A stretch of 64,000 nucleotides of DNA, from contig NW_026515428.1 in assembly GCF_014898815.1 (NCBI RefSeq), positions 1,364,001 to 1,428,000 of the forward strand, written 5' to 3'. This document shows positions 1-13,139 of this stretch, piece after piece. Within the stretch, counting starts at the first letter, position 1. Each line of letters opens with the position of its first letter. This DNA comes from Panonychus citri (Eukaryota; Arthropoda; Arachnida; Trombidiformes; Tetranychidae). A model generated the notes under the pieces. The model did no database searches. It was given only the letters and a program-made list of their open reading frames with translations, and was not told the origin of the DNA. The position numbers and the translations under genes were made by a program.

Positions 1-217
1 TGAACTATTTTCTGATTGTTGACTTATACATGATGAACAATCATCAACAACAACAACAGCAACAACGATTTCTCAAACAATAATCCAATCTCATCTTCTC
101 GTTACGTTCAACTCAATTAAATAATTTTTTTAGGATAACGAGATTCTCGTTACGACATATGAAACTTGCCATCGAAATTTGATTTCTAATTATTTCCTTT
201 CTCTTTTCTTTCCTCAG

Positions 218-667
218 CATGTTAATATTGTTAATTTCTCATCTTCTTGGTGTGATGGGATGGCTTTTTGTGCACTTATCCATCATTATTATCCGGATGC
301 ATTTGACTTTAGCACCTTGGATCCCAAGAATCGTCGATCTAATTTTGACCTTGCCTTTAAAACTGCTGAGTAAGTTTTGGAATCATCATAAATAGTAAAT
401 AATTACTATCGAATTGGCTGTTTACTTTCCAATAGAACATTAATCATAACATTGCTTACATTATAATTCTATAATTAATTTAATGTTCTCTTTAATTTTC
501 TAATATTTTATTATTTTCTCTCCTCTTTATATCCACACAGAGACAAAGCAGATATTGCTCCTCTTCTTGATACTGATGATATGATATTGATGAAAGATAA
601 ACCAGATTGGAAATGTGTCTTTACTTACGTTCAAAGTATGTACAGGAAATTGAGGGAACTTGATTAA
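218..667 (+). CDS. Smoothelin-type calponin-homology (CH) domain protein, last two exons (5' end outside window)
   Basis: Two exons, 218-369 and 541-667, join in frame (phase 2) across a 171-bp GT-AG intron and end at a TAA. The 92 visible residues are the C-terminal two thirds of a CH domain: they begin HVNIVNFSSSWCDGMAFCAL, continue through a PKNRRSNF segment, and after the junction read PDWKCVFTYVQSMYRKLREL before the stop. This pattern is typical of the single C-terminal CH domain of smoothelins, which bind actin or calmodulin-like partners and sit at the very C-terminus, as here. The intron 5' of 218 has a normal pyrimidine-AG acceptor, so the rest of the gene lies to the left of the window. 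Family assignment is confident. The exact orthologue is not, because other CH proteins of the smoothelin/EHBP/MICAL group share parts of this motif. Confidence 0.85.
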
Positions 668-1594
668 GGAAGAGTTAAAAAGAAGATGATAAAAGGCCAT
701 TAATATTATCACCCCAGTTATTATTATTAATTTTAATTTCATTCATCATTGTCATAAAAAACATATCAACAAAACATTTATGTGGCTCATGTTTACACCC
801 CAACACCAACAGGAAGAAAACAAGAGAAGCAAGTTAAATCGGCCCGACAATTAATCACCTTTCTCTATTTCTCTAAAATAATCAACCTCTTCATCCGACT
901 ATTGGCCAACGCAACGAAAGACATTGAAAAACTTCTCTGGTAATCGAGTTTTTTTCCTCCTCCTAACAATAATACTGTAATTACCATAATTTATTTCGGA
1001 CTTTGGGTATAATTGACAGTTAATTCATTTGGTTGGTGACACAAATATATATAAAAGATAAAGTGATTTCTTCTGAAAGATCTGGATCAAAGATATTAAA
1101 TTCTGTTTCTTCATATCTCACCAACAATCACATGAACACATTTGATAAAAATACTATTTTTAAATTATCATGAAAATGTTGCAAACGAAAGCAAACCTCT
1201 CATATCATCAAATAACATCATACATTTCTCATACCAGTTTTAACAAAAATCAAACTATAATATTATAATATTAAATCATCTGATTGTAAAAGGTTGATTG
1301 TTATCAAAACAACAAAAAATAACAATCAAAATCCAAAAACATTTCAGTCATTGATACAAAGTTGTAATAAGTTATAAGACATTGAACGAATAAAACAAAA
1401 ACTAAAAAGATTCAAATTGTCAAAAACAATTGTGAAACCAAAAAAAGAGAAGAAAAAAGTTAATCACAATCAAATAAACTCGAAACAATTAAAACCCAAC
1501 ACATGTTTCCCTCAAAAAGTATCGAAAACAGATCAAGATTCGGATCTCGAATATCCGATATTCTTTTTCTAGAAAATTCGCCAGATGGCAGCAG
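668..1594. other. Intergenic: 3' flank of the CH gene and leader of the EEIG1-like gene
   Basis: No coding exon is seen. The first part must hold the 3' UTR of the CH gene; an AATAAA at 1389-1394 is far downstream and only a weak candidate poly(A) signal. The last part, up to a strong splice donor (GTGAGT at 1595), reads as a noncoding first exon of the EEIG1-like gene. A short imperfect inverted repeat (TCGGAT and ATCCGA arms) lies near 1535-1555. The transcription start is not visible. Confidence 0.5.
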
Positions 1595-1788
1595 GTGAGT
1601 GAAGAATTTTTTCTCTCATAATGTTAACCAGTATCTCCAATGTAACCAGTGAGTTAATATTTTTTGTTTATCTTTCATTGAGCAACAATCATCATTTAAA
1701 TCATTTCTATTTATTAAAATCATCATTAATTGGGTTAATTAGAATAGTGTATTAATCTTTTAACTCAATTTCTCCATTGTAAGGATGA
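1585..1788 (+). promoter_or_regulatory. Spliced uORF overlapping the EEIG1-like start codon
   Basis: An ATG at 1585 reads Met-Ala-Ala and then meets a consensus donor at 1595-1600 (GTGAGT). Joining to the acceptor AG at 1782-1783 gives ATG GCA GCA GGA TGA, a four-codon uORF. Its TGA (1786-1788) overlaps the main ATG (1785-1787) as ATGA. Both splice sites look good; use of this leader is an inference. Confidence 0.45.
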
Positions 1789-3285
1789 CATTTTTAATGA
1801 GAAAAAAGAAGTATAAATTTGTTGTGTCATTTACCTTGGAAGAATTGAGTTCAGTTCCATTTGTAACTGGACAGATTTTTGTTAAATGTCGCCTTCTCGA
1901 AGGAGGATCGTTCCATTATATTTCTCCTAGGTAAGAATTTCGATTTCTTCTTTAAATTCTATTCTAAACTGATGATTAGTTTATTCCTTTTCCAACAAAT
2001 TTTGACCCTTTTTATTCATTCACTTGTCTCAACCTTTTTACTCTCTTTCTTTTTTACTCTTTTTTTACTCTTTTTCTCTCTTTTCTTCTTCTTCGGATCC
2101 TCCTCCTCTTGTTGTTTTCTTTTTGTTGGTTCCCTATATCCATTATTCAAATTACATATTTTTTGTCATTTTCTATTCTAATTTTTTGCTTCTCTCTCTC
2201 TTATTTTGTTATTTTTTCAAACAGGGAAGAAGTAAAAGACCATAAAGTTAAATGGAACTCTAAATTTGATTTCAATTGTAAAATGAGTGCAAACCCATCT
2301 AACGGTATTCTTGACTCGACTCTCCTTCGATTATCTGTTCGTAAGGTAAAATATTCAACCAAAAAAAAGAAGAGTGAATATAAAAAAACATTGAAAAATT
2401 ATCAATAACATCACCATTACCATTATCAGTACTACAACCACAACCACCACCATCATCATCATCACCATTACCCTCGTCATCATCATTATTATTATTAGAT
2501 TATTATGATGATGGTTATTGATATAAAATTTCAATGTTATATAAACCGAAACCAAAGTAATCAATTTCTCTAACCCTGTTTTTCTTTTATTTTTCTCTTA
2601 TTTCTTTATTATCTCTCAATGTTACCGGTGTTTATTATCATCTTGTGTCTCTTTCTCTCTCGCTTGGTATCCATATCTTAAATATACTTTTACAATCCTG
2701 TAGGAAGTCAAAGGAGGTCGCTCATCTCAAAAGCTTGGTTTTGTTGAACTGGATTTAGCAGAATTTGCAGGCTCCGGACAGATAACCAAAAGATACCTTT
2801 TGGAAGGATATGACAACAAAAATTCTAGACAAGATAATTCAACCCTTAAAGTGACTATTGAGATGACCCTTCTATGTGGTGATCCTTTATTTAAAAGACC
2901 ATTATCATCAACGATGCCACTTTATCCTCCACTTTATCGTAATGATTCACTGTCCGAGGTAACAACCAACATTTTGGTTGGAAGTGGTGGCGGTGGTAGA
3001 GGAGATAAAACAAACAGTCTAGATGGTGATGGTTTATCATCATTAGCCGACGGTTGTCCTAATAGTGCCATAGATGATGAAACATCAACACAATTAAAAT
3101 TAGATATTAGGGATATACCGTTAGATAATGATTGCTATTCAACGCGTATAGATTCTGTTCAATTAATCAATCAATTAGTCGAAGAAACCAATTTGGAAAG
3201 GTTTAATAGTCCAGATGATCAAGAAATTGGTTTAAAATTAATTGTATCCAAAGATGGAACCACTTCCCTTGCCTCTGGAACTTAA
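1785..3285 (+). CDS. EEIG1: EEIG1/FAM102-family protein, N-terminal C2 (NT-type) domain
   Basis: Three coding exons, 1785-1930, 2225-2345 and 2704-3285, join in frame to 282 codons plus TAA. The start gives MTFLMRKKKYKF, matching the family's conserved basic N-terminus, followed by a FTLEELSSVPF segment. Exon 2 carries KCRLLEGG-type and CKMSANP motifs across the junctions, and exon 3 carries KLGFVELDLAEFAGSG and LLEGYDNKNSRQDN. Together these make the membrane-associated NT-C2 fold (about residues 8-155). A second conserved block, LKLIVSKDGTTSL, sits at the C-terminus, as in vertebrate FAM102A, although the protein is shorter than the roughly 380-residue human one. EEIG1 is known as an oestrogen-induced adaptor in RANK signalling; nematode and fly relatives act at membranes. 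The linker is Ser/Gly/Asp-rich and looks disordered. Introns are 294 and 358 bp. Family confidence is high; the arthropod function is not shown by the sequence. Confidence 0.92.
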
Positions 3286-3732
3286 ATCTCAACAACAACA
3301 AAACAACAAAACAAAACAATTTTCTGGTCCCAGAGACTATGGTTATGGCCTCATCATCATCACCACCATTATCACCGATATCATCATGAAATCCACCACC
3401 ACCACCACCTCCACCAAACATCATCACTATCATCTTCATCTTCATCAACTACCATGCTCATCGTTGGAAAAAAGAATCAAGAAAAAAGAGAAAGAAAAAA
3501 AGAAAGTAAAATATCAAGCAAATGGACAGAGAAACCTTGAAGAAGATCATTCGTCATTATGTCCGCTTATCATCTTTGTAGGTTTTATATGTGTTGTTGA
3601 TTGTATCACTATTATTATTATTATTAATATTATTACAAGAAAAAATTATTATTATTAATTGTATCTTAATATATATCTCAATGTGTTATATTAAGAAATG
3701 AAAAACGAAACTCAATTGAAAGTCTATAAGAA

Positions 3733-3738
3733 AATAAA
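3733..3738 (+). other. Candidate poly(A) signal of the EEIG1-like gene
   Basis: An AATAAA lies about 450 nt after the stop at 3285, following an ATT-rich 3' UTR. No upstream AATAAA competes closely. Usage is an inference. Confidence 0.4.
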
Positions 3739-4127
3739 AGCAAAATGTAAAGACGTTGATTGATGAATTAATTGCTACTCCAAGCAAGAAGTGTAAAAAA
3801 CGAAATGAAAGCAAAAAAAACATAAGAAATTAATTGTCACAATCAACCAGAAGAAGAAAAAAAACTTAATCACTTTAACTGATCAAGTGTTAATTGTTAT
3901 CATACATAAAATTTGATTACGAGAAAAAACAATCAACCTTTTAAACGAAACTGAGGTAAGATAATTGTGCTTTTTATCACCTCAACAATTAAATGTAACT
4001 ATGATTATCTCATCTCTGATTTCCGTGAAATTAATTAGATAATCATTGTAACAACAATCAGAGAATCAAATAAATTGATGATAAAAATGATTGGAAAAGC
4101 GCAAGAGCAAATCTATGGGAGAAAATG

Positions 4128-4131
<4 letters not shown>

Positions 4132-4168
<37 letters not shown>
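4132..4168. repeat. (CT)n microsatellite
   Basis: A CT dinucleotide run of more than 30 bases with a few interrupting T residues. Confidence 0.9.
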
Positions 4169-4169
<1 letters not shown>

Positions 4170-5065
4170 TCGTTTTCATCTTCATCTCTTTTTCCTCATC
4201 AATTGCTCACTTTTTTTTTCTTCCTCGAATCTATTTCACTTTGAAAACTATTCTTGTTTCATCAACATGATCATCGTGTTTGATATTAATCTAGGCCAAT
4301 ACAATCATTTGTTTGTCCATCACTTATCATCATCATCTGTTTATCATCATCATCATCATAAGTTTTAATCATTATCTTCATCATCTTTTCCTTTTCCTGA
4401 ATTGATGACATCCATGTTATCCAAGTTGAAATCCTCCCCGGAAACCGGCAATTATACCAACAACAACAATAGTAATAACAATAAGCCAATTGTAAGATTA
4501 ACAATTAACTTTTAATCCAATCGTCAAAATATCAGATCAAATTTTTTTCCTTCTCTATATTGATTAATAGTATTAAAGTGATTGAATGTGTTGGTTATCA
4601 TTTATACCGTTATCATCATCCCATTCATCCTCATCTTCATCACCATCAACAACAACAACATTAATTAAGCTACAAAATGTAATCTCATTATTTGGTAAGT
4701 TTAAGAATCAACAACAATTAACTTACAATTTAAAAATTATGATGATATATTTCATTGGTTAAACGTTAATTTAATCCCAAATACGAATCCTAAAATGTAA
4801 TCTAATTTAATGTTTGTTCAACAATCAAAATGAGTTAATCAGTTGATGATTAATAAATTTATTCATTAAAAACATTTTATATCTAAACTATTGACTTATG
4901 AGTGAATGTTGTTTTTACCCCGAGGGCATCTAATTGAAAGCCCTTTAAACTTTATTGATAATAATGAAGATGGAAAAGTAAACCATTTCCGATTCACCCT
5001 GCAGGATAATTCAGACTGGAAAGTAGATAAACATTTATGATGAACTGTTTCCAATCCATAGGTAA

Positions 5066-5068
<3 letters not shown>

Positions 5069-5104
<36 letters not shown>
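5069..5104. repeat. (GA)n microsatellite
   Basis: About 17 uninterrupted GA units in the gene-free block. Confidence 0.9.
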
Positions 5105-5108
<4 letters not shown>

Positions 5109-7901
5109 AACAATAAAAGAAAGAGAAAAAGATAAACAAATTCTCGAGTGCTCTCTTTCTGAGGTAAACCATATTATCCACTAGAAATATCTTCATCTTC
5201 ATCCTCATCTTTATCCTTTTACATATTATCATGAAAGTGAATCTGTGTGATAACCCTGATGATACATGGGAAACAACAACAACAAACATTAATCTTATCT
5301 GATTCTCAACAATCAATGTTTGATTAACTGATAATTAATCAAAACATATTGCACTGATGTCCAATGATATCAGGGAGTGATTCCTATTGATTAATCAACA
5401 CTGAATATCAACAGAATCAATATGAATGGGAGTGAAAATGGGAGTAGTTTGAAACTTTTTTCATCTTCAATTTAATTATGATAAAAGTGTTTCAAGTTAC
5501 ATTTATACATTTAACACTCATGATAGAAACAACAACAACAATAATAATGATGAAATTGGTTACAGGTAAAAAGAAAACTTTTTTTTCTAATGTTCTTAGA
5601 TAACCTTTAGCCTCTCTATTGCTCTCTCTCTCTCTCTTGAGAGAGACAGAAAGAGGCTGGACAGTGAAAGGTCAACGATAACAATGATGATACAATGGAG
5701 AAATAAAAATAACAATAACACCATGAAACTGATGATAATAGTGTTAATATTATCATGGTTTTCAGTTTCAATTCATTCATGAGGTGGAAAAAATTTCCTC
5801 CAACACCCTGAGGGTCAATCGATGATAGAATTTTTTTTTCATATACATTTCGATTACTTGAATTGACCATTATCATCACTTTTTTATGACACTTTGATGG
5901 GGCAGTTTAAGATGATGAGGAAATTCAAATGATGATACATGAAAATTGAAACTTTCTTCAATTTTTATCGATGGGAATTGATGATTGATTTGTAATCTAA
6001 TTAATCAATTACAGTATCAAACATATTTGATTGTTGTAATTGATTGACTTTGAAAGTAATCAAATTAAGATAACAACAAGTTTTACCACGAAAATGAATT
6101 TGATTTAACTTTTTTTTTCTCCTTCAATTTAGTTGAAATTAATTCCTAAACGACAATATTGATGAAAGTGATCATATTGTCGATAGCATGATGATAATGA
6201 TAAGGGTGAAGATTCTGAATTCCATTGGGAATTTGAATAGGAAAATAATGGGACATAAATAAAGGAAGACGAGGGAAAATTCATCCACATTAATACTTAG
6301 GAATTGCAAGAGAAACTGTTTCCATTGTGTCCTCATGTTTATCTTCATCATCGTAATCATCATCATGGTGATAATAATGATTCTGATTCTGATGATGGTA
6401 ATGGTTATTTGATATTATTACAGGTTAGAATTGAATTGAAATGTAGATGGAAACTATTTCTTGCGACCTCTCTCTCTGTCTGTCTCTGTCTCTGACTCTC
6501 TCTCAGGTAAAAGATGATGATGGTGATGATGGAAAGTTCAGAACTCTGAACAATCAGAGGGCCAAAGGTTCATCCAAAGAAAAGGTCAATAAGTCTCACC
6601 AGGGAATCTTCAAGTTGATCATGATGAATGGTTATCTTTTCATTTCAACAACATTCAGATTCCTTTACACCTTCATTATCTTTGATTCCAGAATGTTGTT
6701 GTTTTTACCTGTGATTTTCATCATCATGAAGATGTAGATTCTTGGAATACAACAAGAAGATGATGGAAAAATAAGATTAACATGTTACCTTACGAAATGT
6801 GATATATGAAAAAAAAGGTAAACTCATGGTGTATAATATATTTCCAGGTAAAGTAACTATCATGAAAATTTCCCTCCACTTGGAAACAACATCTCAAATG
6901 AAGGATGAACTTTTTTCCTGGAAAATTTTTACTCACTGGACTAAAACCATTATCTCAATCAATTAATCAGTCTGATTTGAATATCATGCTATCTGACTGA
7001 TTCATTCACAGTTATTATTATTACTATCCAATTGAAATTGAAAACGATTCTATTTCAAGGTTGGATTATCAAAATTTGCCTCACTTTTCATGAAATTTGA
7101 TTCCCCGAAAATAATAACAACGATAATTTGATAAGTTCTGATTAATTTCATGATAAAATGTAATAATAATAGTCTAAATTTCATGATAATACGATGATTA
7201 TTGCCAACAATTAACTGTACAATCTTAATTATTATCAGTAAACGCGATTAAAGAAAGAAAAATCTTGATCATAATTAACATTTAATTGCAATTGATTACA
7301 ATCAAAGCGTTATAATCAACTCAACTCAATTGTTGATAAAGTTGGAAAATAATGTTGATTAAAATTAAATCACTGATTACGATAAAATCTAATCGGATTA
7401 AGAATTGAAATCAGATTATTAACCAAAGTGTATTAAAGTTAACAATAATTGTCAGAGAAACAATTTAAACTTATAGTTAATCCTTTCCAATTAGATTTAA
7501 TATAATAATAACAAGGGAAGGGGGAAAAAGTTAATTAATCTGTAATAATAATAACAGTAAATTGTTGTAACAACAATCAAATCCAAATGGTTTAAGAAAA
7601 CTAATCAATATCCCATTTAATCAATTCCCAAATTGAAATAAAAAGAGATAATAAAAAATAATAATAATAATAAACAAATTCTTGAAACATTTAAGCTAAA
7701 TAATAATCAATTAAATTTAATTCACTCATTACTTTGATTATGATCACTATTAGTTCATTGAAAGATGATTGAATTATCATCATAATCATAACTAATACAA
7801 CAATCAGATTGATCATTGGCAGTGTTTATGATAAAATGTAAACATTTAGGTTGTCATGTCGTTGCTCTGGAGAGACAAGATGATGAAGATGCTGAGGATG
7901 C

Positions 7902-7943
7902 TAAGGATGAGGATGAAGATGAAGATGAAGATGAAGATGATAA
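7902..7943. repeat. (GATGAA)n / GATGAT repeat
   Basis: Tandem GATGAA hexamers, with GATGAG variants, on the + strand. They are typical of the low-complexity DNA throughout this block. Confidence 0.8.
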
Positions 7944-10900
7944 GTTGACTGTATCTTGAAAATTGATCATCATAATAATCACAAAAATCTAATCAACAAA
8001 AGTCTAATAATCAAGTTAGTGGAAGATGTAAAAACCATATTTACTGACTCATCATCATAATCAACTTAATCAACATAACCCAATGTATATAAGTTAACCA
8101 GACTCTTAGTTTATTAAACCTTAATTATGTTCAATCATTAATATCATCATGGTAATCATAATATACTGTTATTAACGTTAAGGTTTTTTTTTGTTACTTT
8201 ATGTTGATCATCAAGTTAATTGAAATTATATTGCATCAGTGTTGAAACAGATGATTAGTTGATTGCAATTAATTGTTAGATAATTGTTACCATTAAAATT
8301 TTCGGGTAAAAAAACAACAACAAATAAAACGACAATCAATTGATTCGGATTTGGTTTTGATTCTGTTTTTCTGCTTATTATTATCAAGTAACTTTTGTTA
8401 ATCTCATTTGATTTAGTGAAGAGACAATTAAGGTAAGAGGCTTTGATTCGGATTAACGAGTTGGGATGAAGATGAAAATGAAGATAATGATGATGATGAT
8501 GGTGATGAGGATGAGGATGGAAAACTAGGATATTCTATTTTATTAATTTTCTTCATCAATCATCTCTCAAAAGAGACTGTGGTTAGAGAAACATAGAAGG
8601 AGAAAGAGTCGAAAAAGATGTTGCTCGAATTTTTGACAGTTCTCATCTTCATCATCTTCTTTTTCTTCATTAACTAATCAGTTACTGGTGATAAAGATGA
8701 GGAAAATGAGGAAGTGGGTGGTAAAAAAAAGCGATGATAATATTAACCACAAACAAGTCAATCAATTTTGTCACCGAACAAAAAAGTTAATATATTTACC
8801 GTTAGCATCTTTCATAAGTGTATTGGACAAAACGTCTTAAAGTTTGTCAATCTAATCAACACATTTAACTAATTGTTTACCATTAGATTCAATTGGGAAT
8901 CTCAGTTATTATTACAATAATATTAATCATCTTCATCATTTAGCCAAATCATTATTCAAACAATCAATTGTAATATGAAAATAGCCTAAGGTCATTTCTT
9001 AACATAATATGATAACTTAATATTATCACTTGTGTTAATATATATTGAACACTTAACACTTTATGATTGTGATAATCAAATTTGCCCTCAGGCTGATTCA
9101 TATCATCACAATGAAATAATATTCAAATGTTTGCCTGAGAAAAAAAAAACAAAATGATTACAATTAACCAACAACATTATTATTATTATTAAATTACAAT
9201 CAATTCATGGTAATATGATTAACTCTGATTTGTTGATTAAAAGTAGGACATAATTAGATTGTTAATAGATTTTAATGTTGGAAAAATAAATTAACATTTA
9301 ATTATCAATGATGAATATTAGTTAATTATTATTCAAAAAAAAGTTAAACTCATAACCGGATACAGTTTATTAATCTATTTCCTTTTCTAAAAAAAGCATT
9401 ACCTTAATGATTATATTTTGCTAATCATGAATTCATGGTAATGATTCAGTTGCATGATAGTCTTTTTTTCATTCATATTCAGTTCCAATCACACCTATTT
9501 TTTTGTTCAATTTTCACCTTAACCCAATTTCAATGATAATCTAATGTGTTTGTTGAACATAAATCACATTTGATTTTGATTAACCAAAACAACAATTTGA
9601 TTAACTCATTAATTGTGATTAAATTGTCTCTCTCTTTACAAAGATTAATGGTAATGATAATCTCTCTCTCTTATTATTCATGATGAATTATTGTTATGAC
9701 TTTGAAAATGGAATCGAAAAAGAAAGTTCTAAAATATTCTGAAAGTCGAATATGTTTTTTTTTCTTTCCATCATGATGATTATCATGATAATCATTTGTA
9801 TGTGTTTATATTATGATGATTGCGTGTCTGATTTTATCTTAATCATATTTAAATATTGATCAGGGAGGCAAAATGGATTCCAATCTAATCTCAGCTTGGA
9901 TAAATCATCTCACCTCATCTTTAACCTTCATCAATTTTTTAAACAGTTAATCAGTTTGGTGGACAAATTGTTAATCTCATCTTTTAATCTTGATTAATTG
10001 TCTTTTACTTTTGCAACAATTTCCATTACTAAATAATCTGATTATCCTACCAATGTAATCAGTAAATTGCTTGTGATTTTCCTCGTTTTTTCTGTATACT
10101 TAAAATTACCCAACAATTAGTTGATTGTTGTTAGTACTTGTTGAAACAATTAATCGATATTCTCGCCATGTTATTGATTTGCAATACTCATTTACTTTGT
10201 TGTTGTTTTTGTTTGTTGGCTAAAACAAATTCAAATCAACAACAAACAAACAAAAACAATCAACTAATTAGTAATACAATTAATACTTTGAATGATTAAT
10301 TGTTGATCAATGAAACGTTTTTTTTACAACCTTCTTACTATCAAGTTAAATTATAATAGTCAACAAGTTTAACCATTAAGTTAATTGATGAAAATGTTAA
10401 GGCTACAAATGCAATTGGTAATTAGTGATACAAATTGACAGGTTGACAAACAATTAATTGGTAAACTTATAGATAATTAGTTTTGATATTGATTTAATTG
10501 AAACTCTGGCAACATGGACAATGGTCAGAACAAGAGGAAGAACAAGAAGAAGAAAAAATCTTAGGTTAAGCTACAATTTCCGTTTTACCTTGACCAGTAC
10601 TTAGAATCATAAGTTAATATTTATTAATCTTTCCACTTTATCATAATCATCATTTCCACTAATGACAATCAGTTGTTTTCATTAGATAATCTGAATCACA
10701 AATTCAAGTGAGAGAGAGAGAGACTCAGTTACCTTAAGTCCATCCAACTAACAACTGACCAATGTAAGTACTTTGTTTTTACATGGTAACTGATTTAATC
10801 TTAGATGAACATGTTTTCATGAAAAAGGGAAAAAAGAAGCAAAAAAAACAGATAAAGTCTTTATCCGGGATTAAGATGTAAAAGTAAATGAAACAATTGG

Positions 10901-13086
10901 AGAGAGAGAGAGTAGAAGATAAAATGATGATAATGTCGATTCTGTAGTTACCTGAACAAAAAGTTCTGATGATAATGTAATCAGTTGATTGTTGAGATAA
11001 AATGGAAATTGGTAAAAGTAAGTTACATCTAAATCAAATTGTTTGTTTGTTTACTGGACATTGGTCAGTTTCTTTTATGCTATTTTGTTTTCATCTTAGT
11101 AATCATGATGATGATGATGGGTGATTATCTTATTGTAAGCAGTCATTTGATTAACATTGTTCATCCATTAAAATCAATATAAAGGATTACCTTTAATTGT
11201 TTTTCAAATGTTCTAATGTGAAAATCATTTTATCATCAATCAAATCTAATCTGTTTCAATGTTGTTGAAAACTTTTGAAACAATATTGAGTAGAGTAAAT
11301 TTTGAATAAACTATTAATAAAGTTTGACAACAAAGTCACCGAATTCTGGACAAAGGTCAGTGAGTGTAGAGATAAAATTTGACTGAAAGAATTGATTTTA
11401 ATTGGAATGAACAATTTTTTTAGTCATCATGATTACTGAGGATACATTTTTGTCTAATGTAAACTAAATGAAAACAAAAGTTGACCAGTTGATGATCCTT
11501 GACATTTGATTGACTTTACCAAGTGTCTAAGTCATTTCAACCATAAACGATTCAGTTCAGCCATAAATCTCATTTTTCACCATGAATTCAATGTTTGGAT
11601 ATGATTTTGTTTAAAACCTTTTCTCATACAGTCTAATAATAGCTCAATGTAACCTAAGCCAAAGGTGAACTGGACATTGGACACTTTTGCTAGCTTTTTT
11701 CCCTAGTAAATGGCTCATACCATTTTCCATCATTGGATTTACAGTCCAATGGTCAATCGGCTATAAGATGATGCTTATAATCATCATCACCATAATCATC
11801 TCTGCCCTTTGACTATTTTTCATTCATCAGTTAATTTGAAACCAATCTAGTAATAGTAAAGTTCATTTGTATTTTTTTCGAAAATTTTTCTCAAGTTATC
11901 TTTGAAATCCAATGGTCAGTCCATTGAGATTGTTGTGATCCAATGTTAATTGTTGATCCAATTCTTTAATAAATTGTCTTTTAATTGTTACCAATTAAGT
12001 TGATTCTCAAAGTTTGAAGAGAAAACTTTTTGAACTGATTGAAAAGTTTATCGAGTTGATAAAATGATGATGAACATCAACAAACTGATAAATTGGACTA
12101 AATTAAATTACAGTTTCTATTGTTTATTGTTGAGGATGGACAAAGGTTCATAATCCACCTCCCACTTGAGTCACTCTCACTTTGTTGTAGAAAATGTTAA
12201 CCAGATTAAAATTGAAAAGACTCTTGTAAATTTAGTTAACGTAGTTAATTGATAAAAATATTTAAGTGAATAACATGAAGAGGAGATTCAGTAACTTCCG
12301 AATTGAATTATGTCCAAGAGTAAACTGAAAAGTTTTCAGATCTTTTGTCAATAGAAAACAATGGAAATGGATTAATCAAAAAGTAGATTGTAATGTAAAA
12401 GGGATGATGATGAGGAAGATGAAGAGAATAAAGATTATAATTAGATGATAAGAGGATGAGAAGAGAGAGAGAGAGAGCAAAACAAAAGGAAGAGAAAATT
12501 ATGGAAAAATATTCTTGTTTCTTTTTCCAATATTGTGAAAATTTCATCAACAATTCTGGAGGAAAAAAGTGAAAAAAAATAGATGGAAACAAGGAAATAG
12601 CAGAGAAAGAGATATGAAGATGAAGATAAAGATGAGGATGGAGATGAAGATGCAAACATGATGATGACGATCAAGGCAGCATGAAAAAAAAAGATGATGA
12701 TGTCAAAAAAGTCTCGGGAAATGATGTTAACTTGTTAAATGGATAACGGAAGGTAAGATCTGAAGGAGATCCAAAGGGAATCGAGAATAAAATAATAACA
12801 AAATATTTTCTGGTGATTTTCATGTTATTTTCATGTTAATATGCATATGAGTTGAAAATGAACAACAGAATGGTGATGATGATGATGATTGACTGAAGAT
12901 CATGATGAGGAAGAACTTTTTTCTTCTTCTTTCTTTCTTTGATAAACTTAGAATGGGCAAAATCATGTAATAGTTTATGTTTCCTGAATATAAACAGAAT
13001 TAAGGCGAAAAAAGCAAATCTGAAATTATCTCACATTCTGAGCGTTTTTTATTCATGATAATATTCACCATAGAAGATAAAGGATT

Positions 13087-13128
<42 letters not shown>

Positions 13129-13139
13129 GGAGGGAGAGA
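13087..13139. repeat. (GA)n microsatellite with GGGA tail
   Basis: A long GA run is followed by a GGAGGGAGGGAGAGA purine stretch. Confidence 0.9.
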
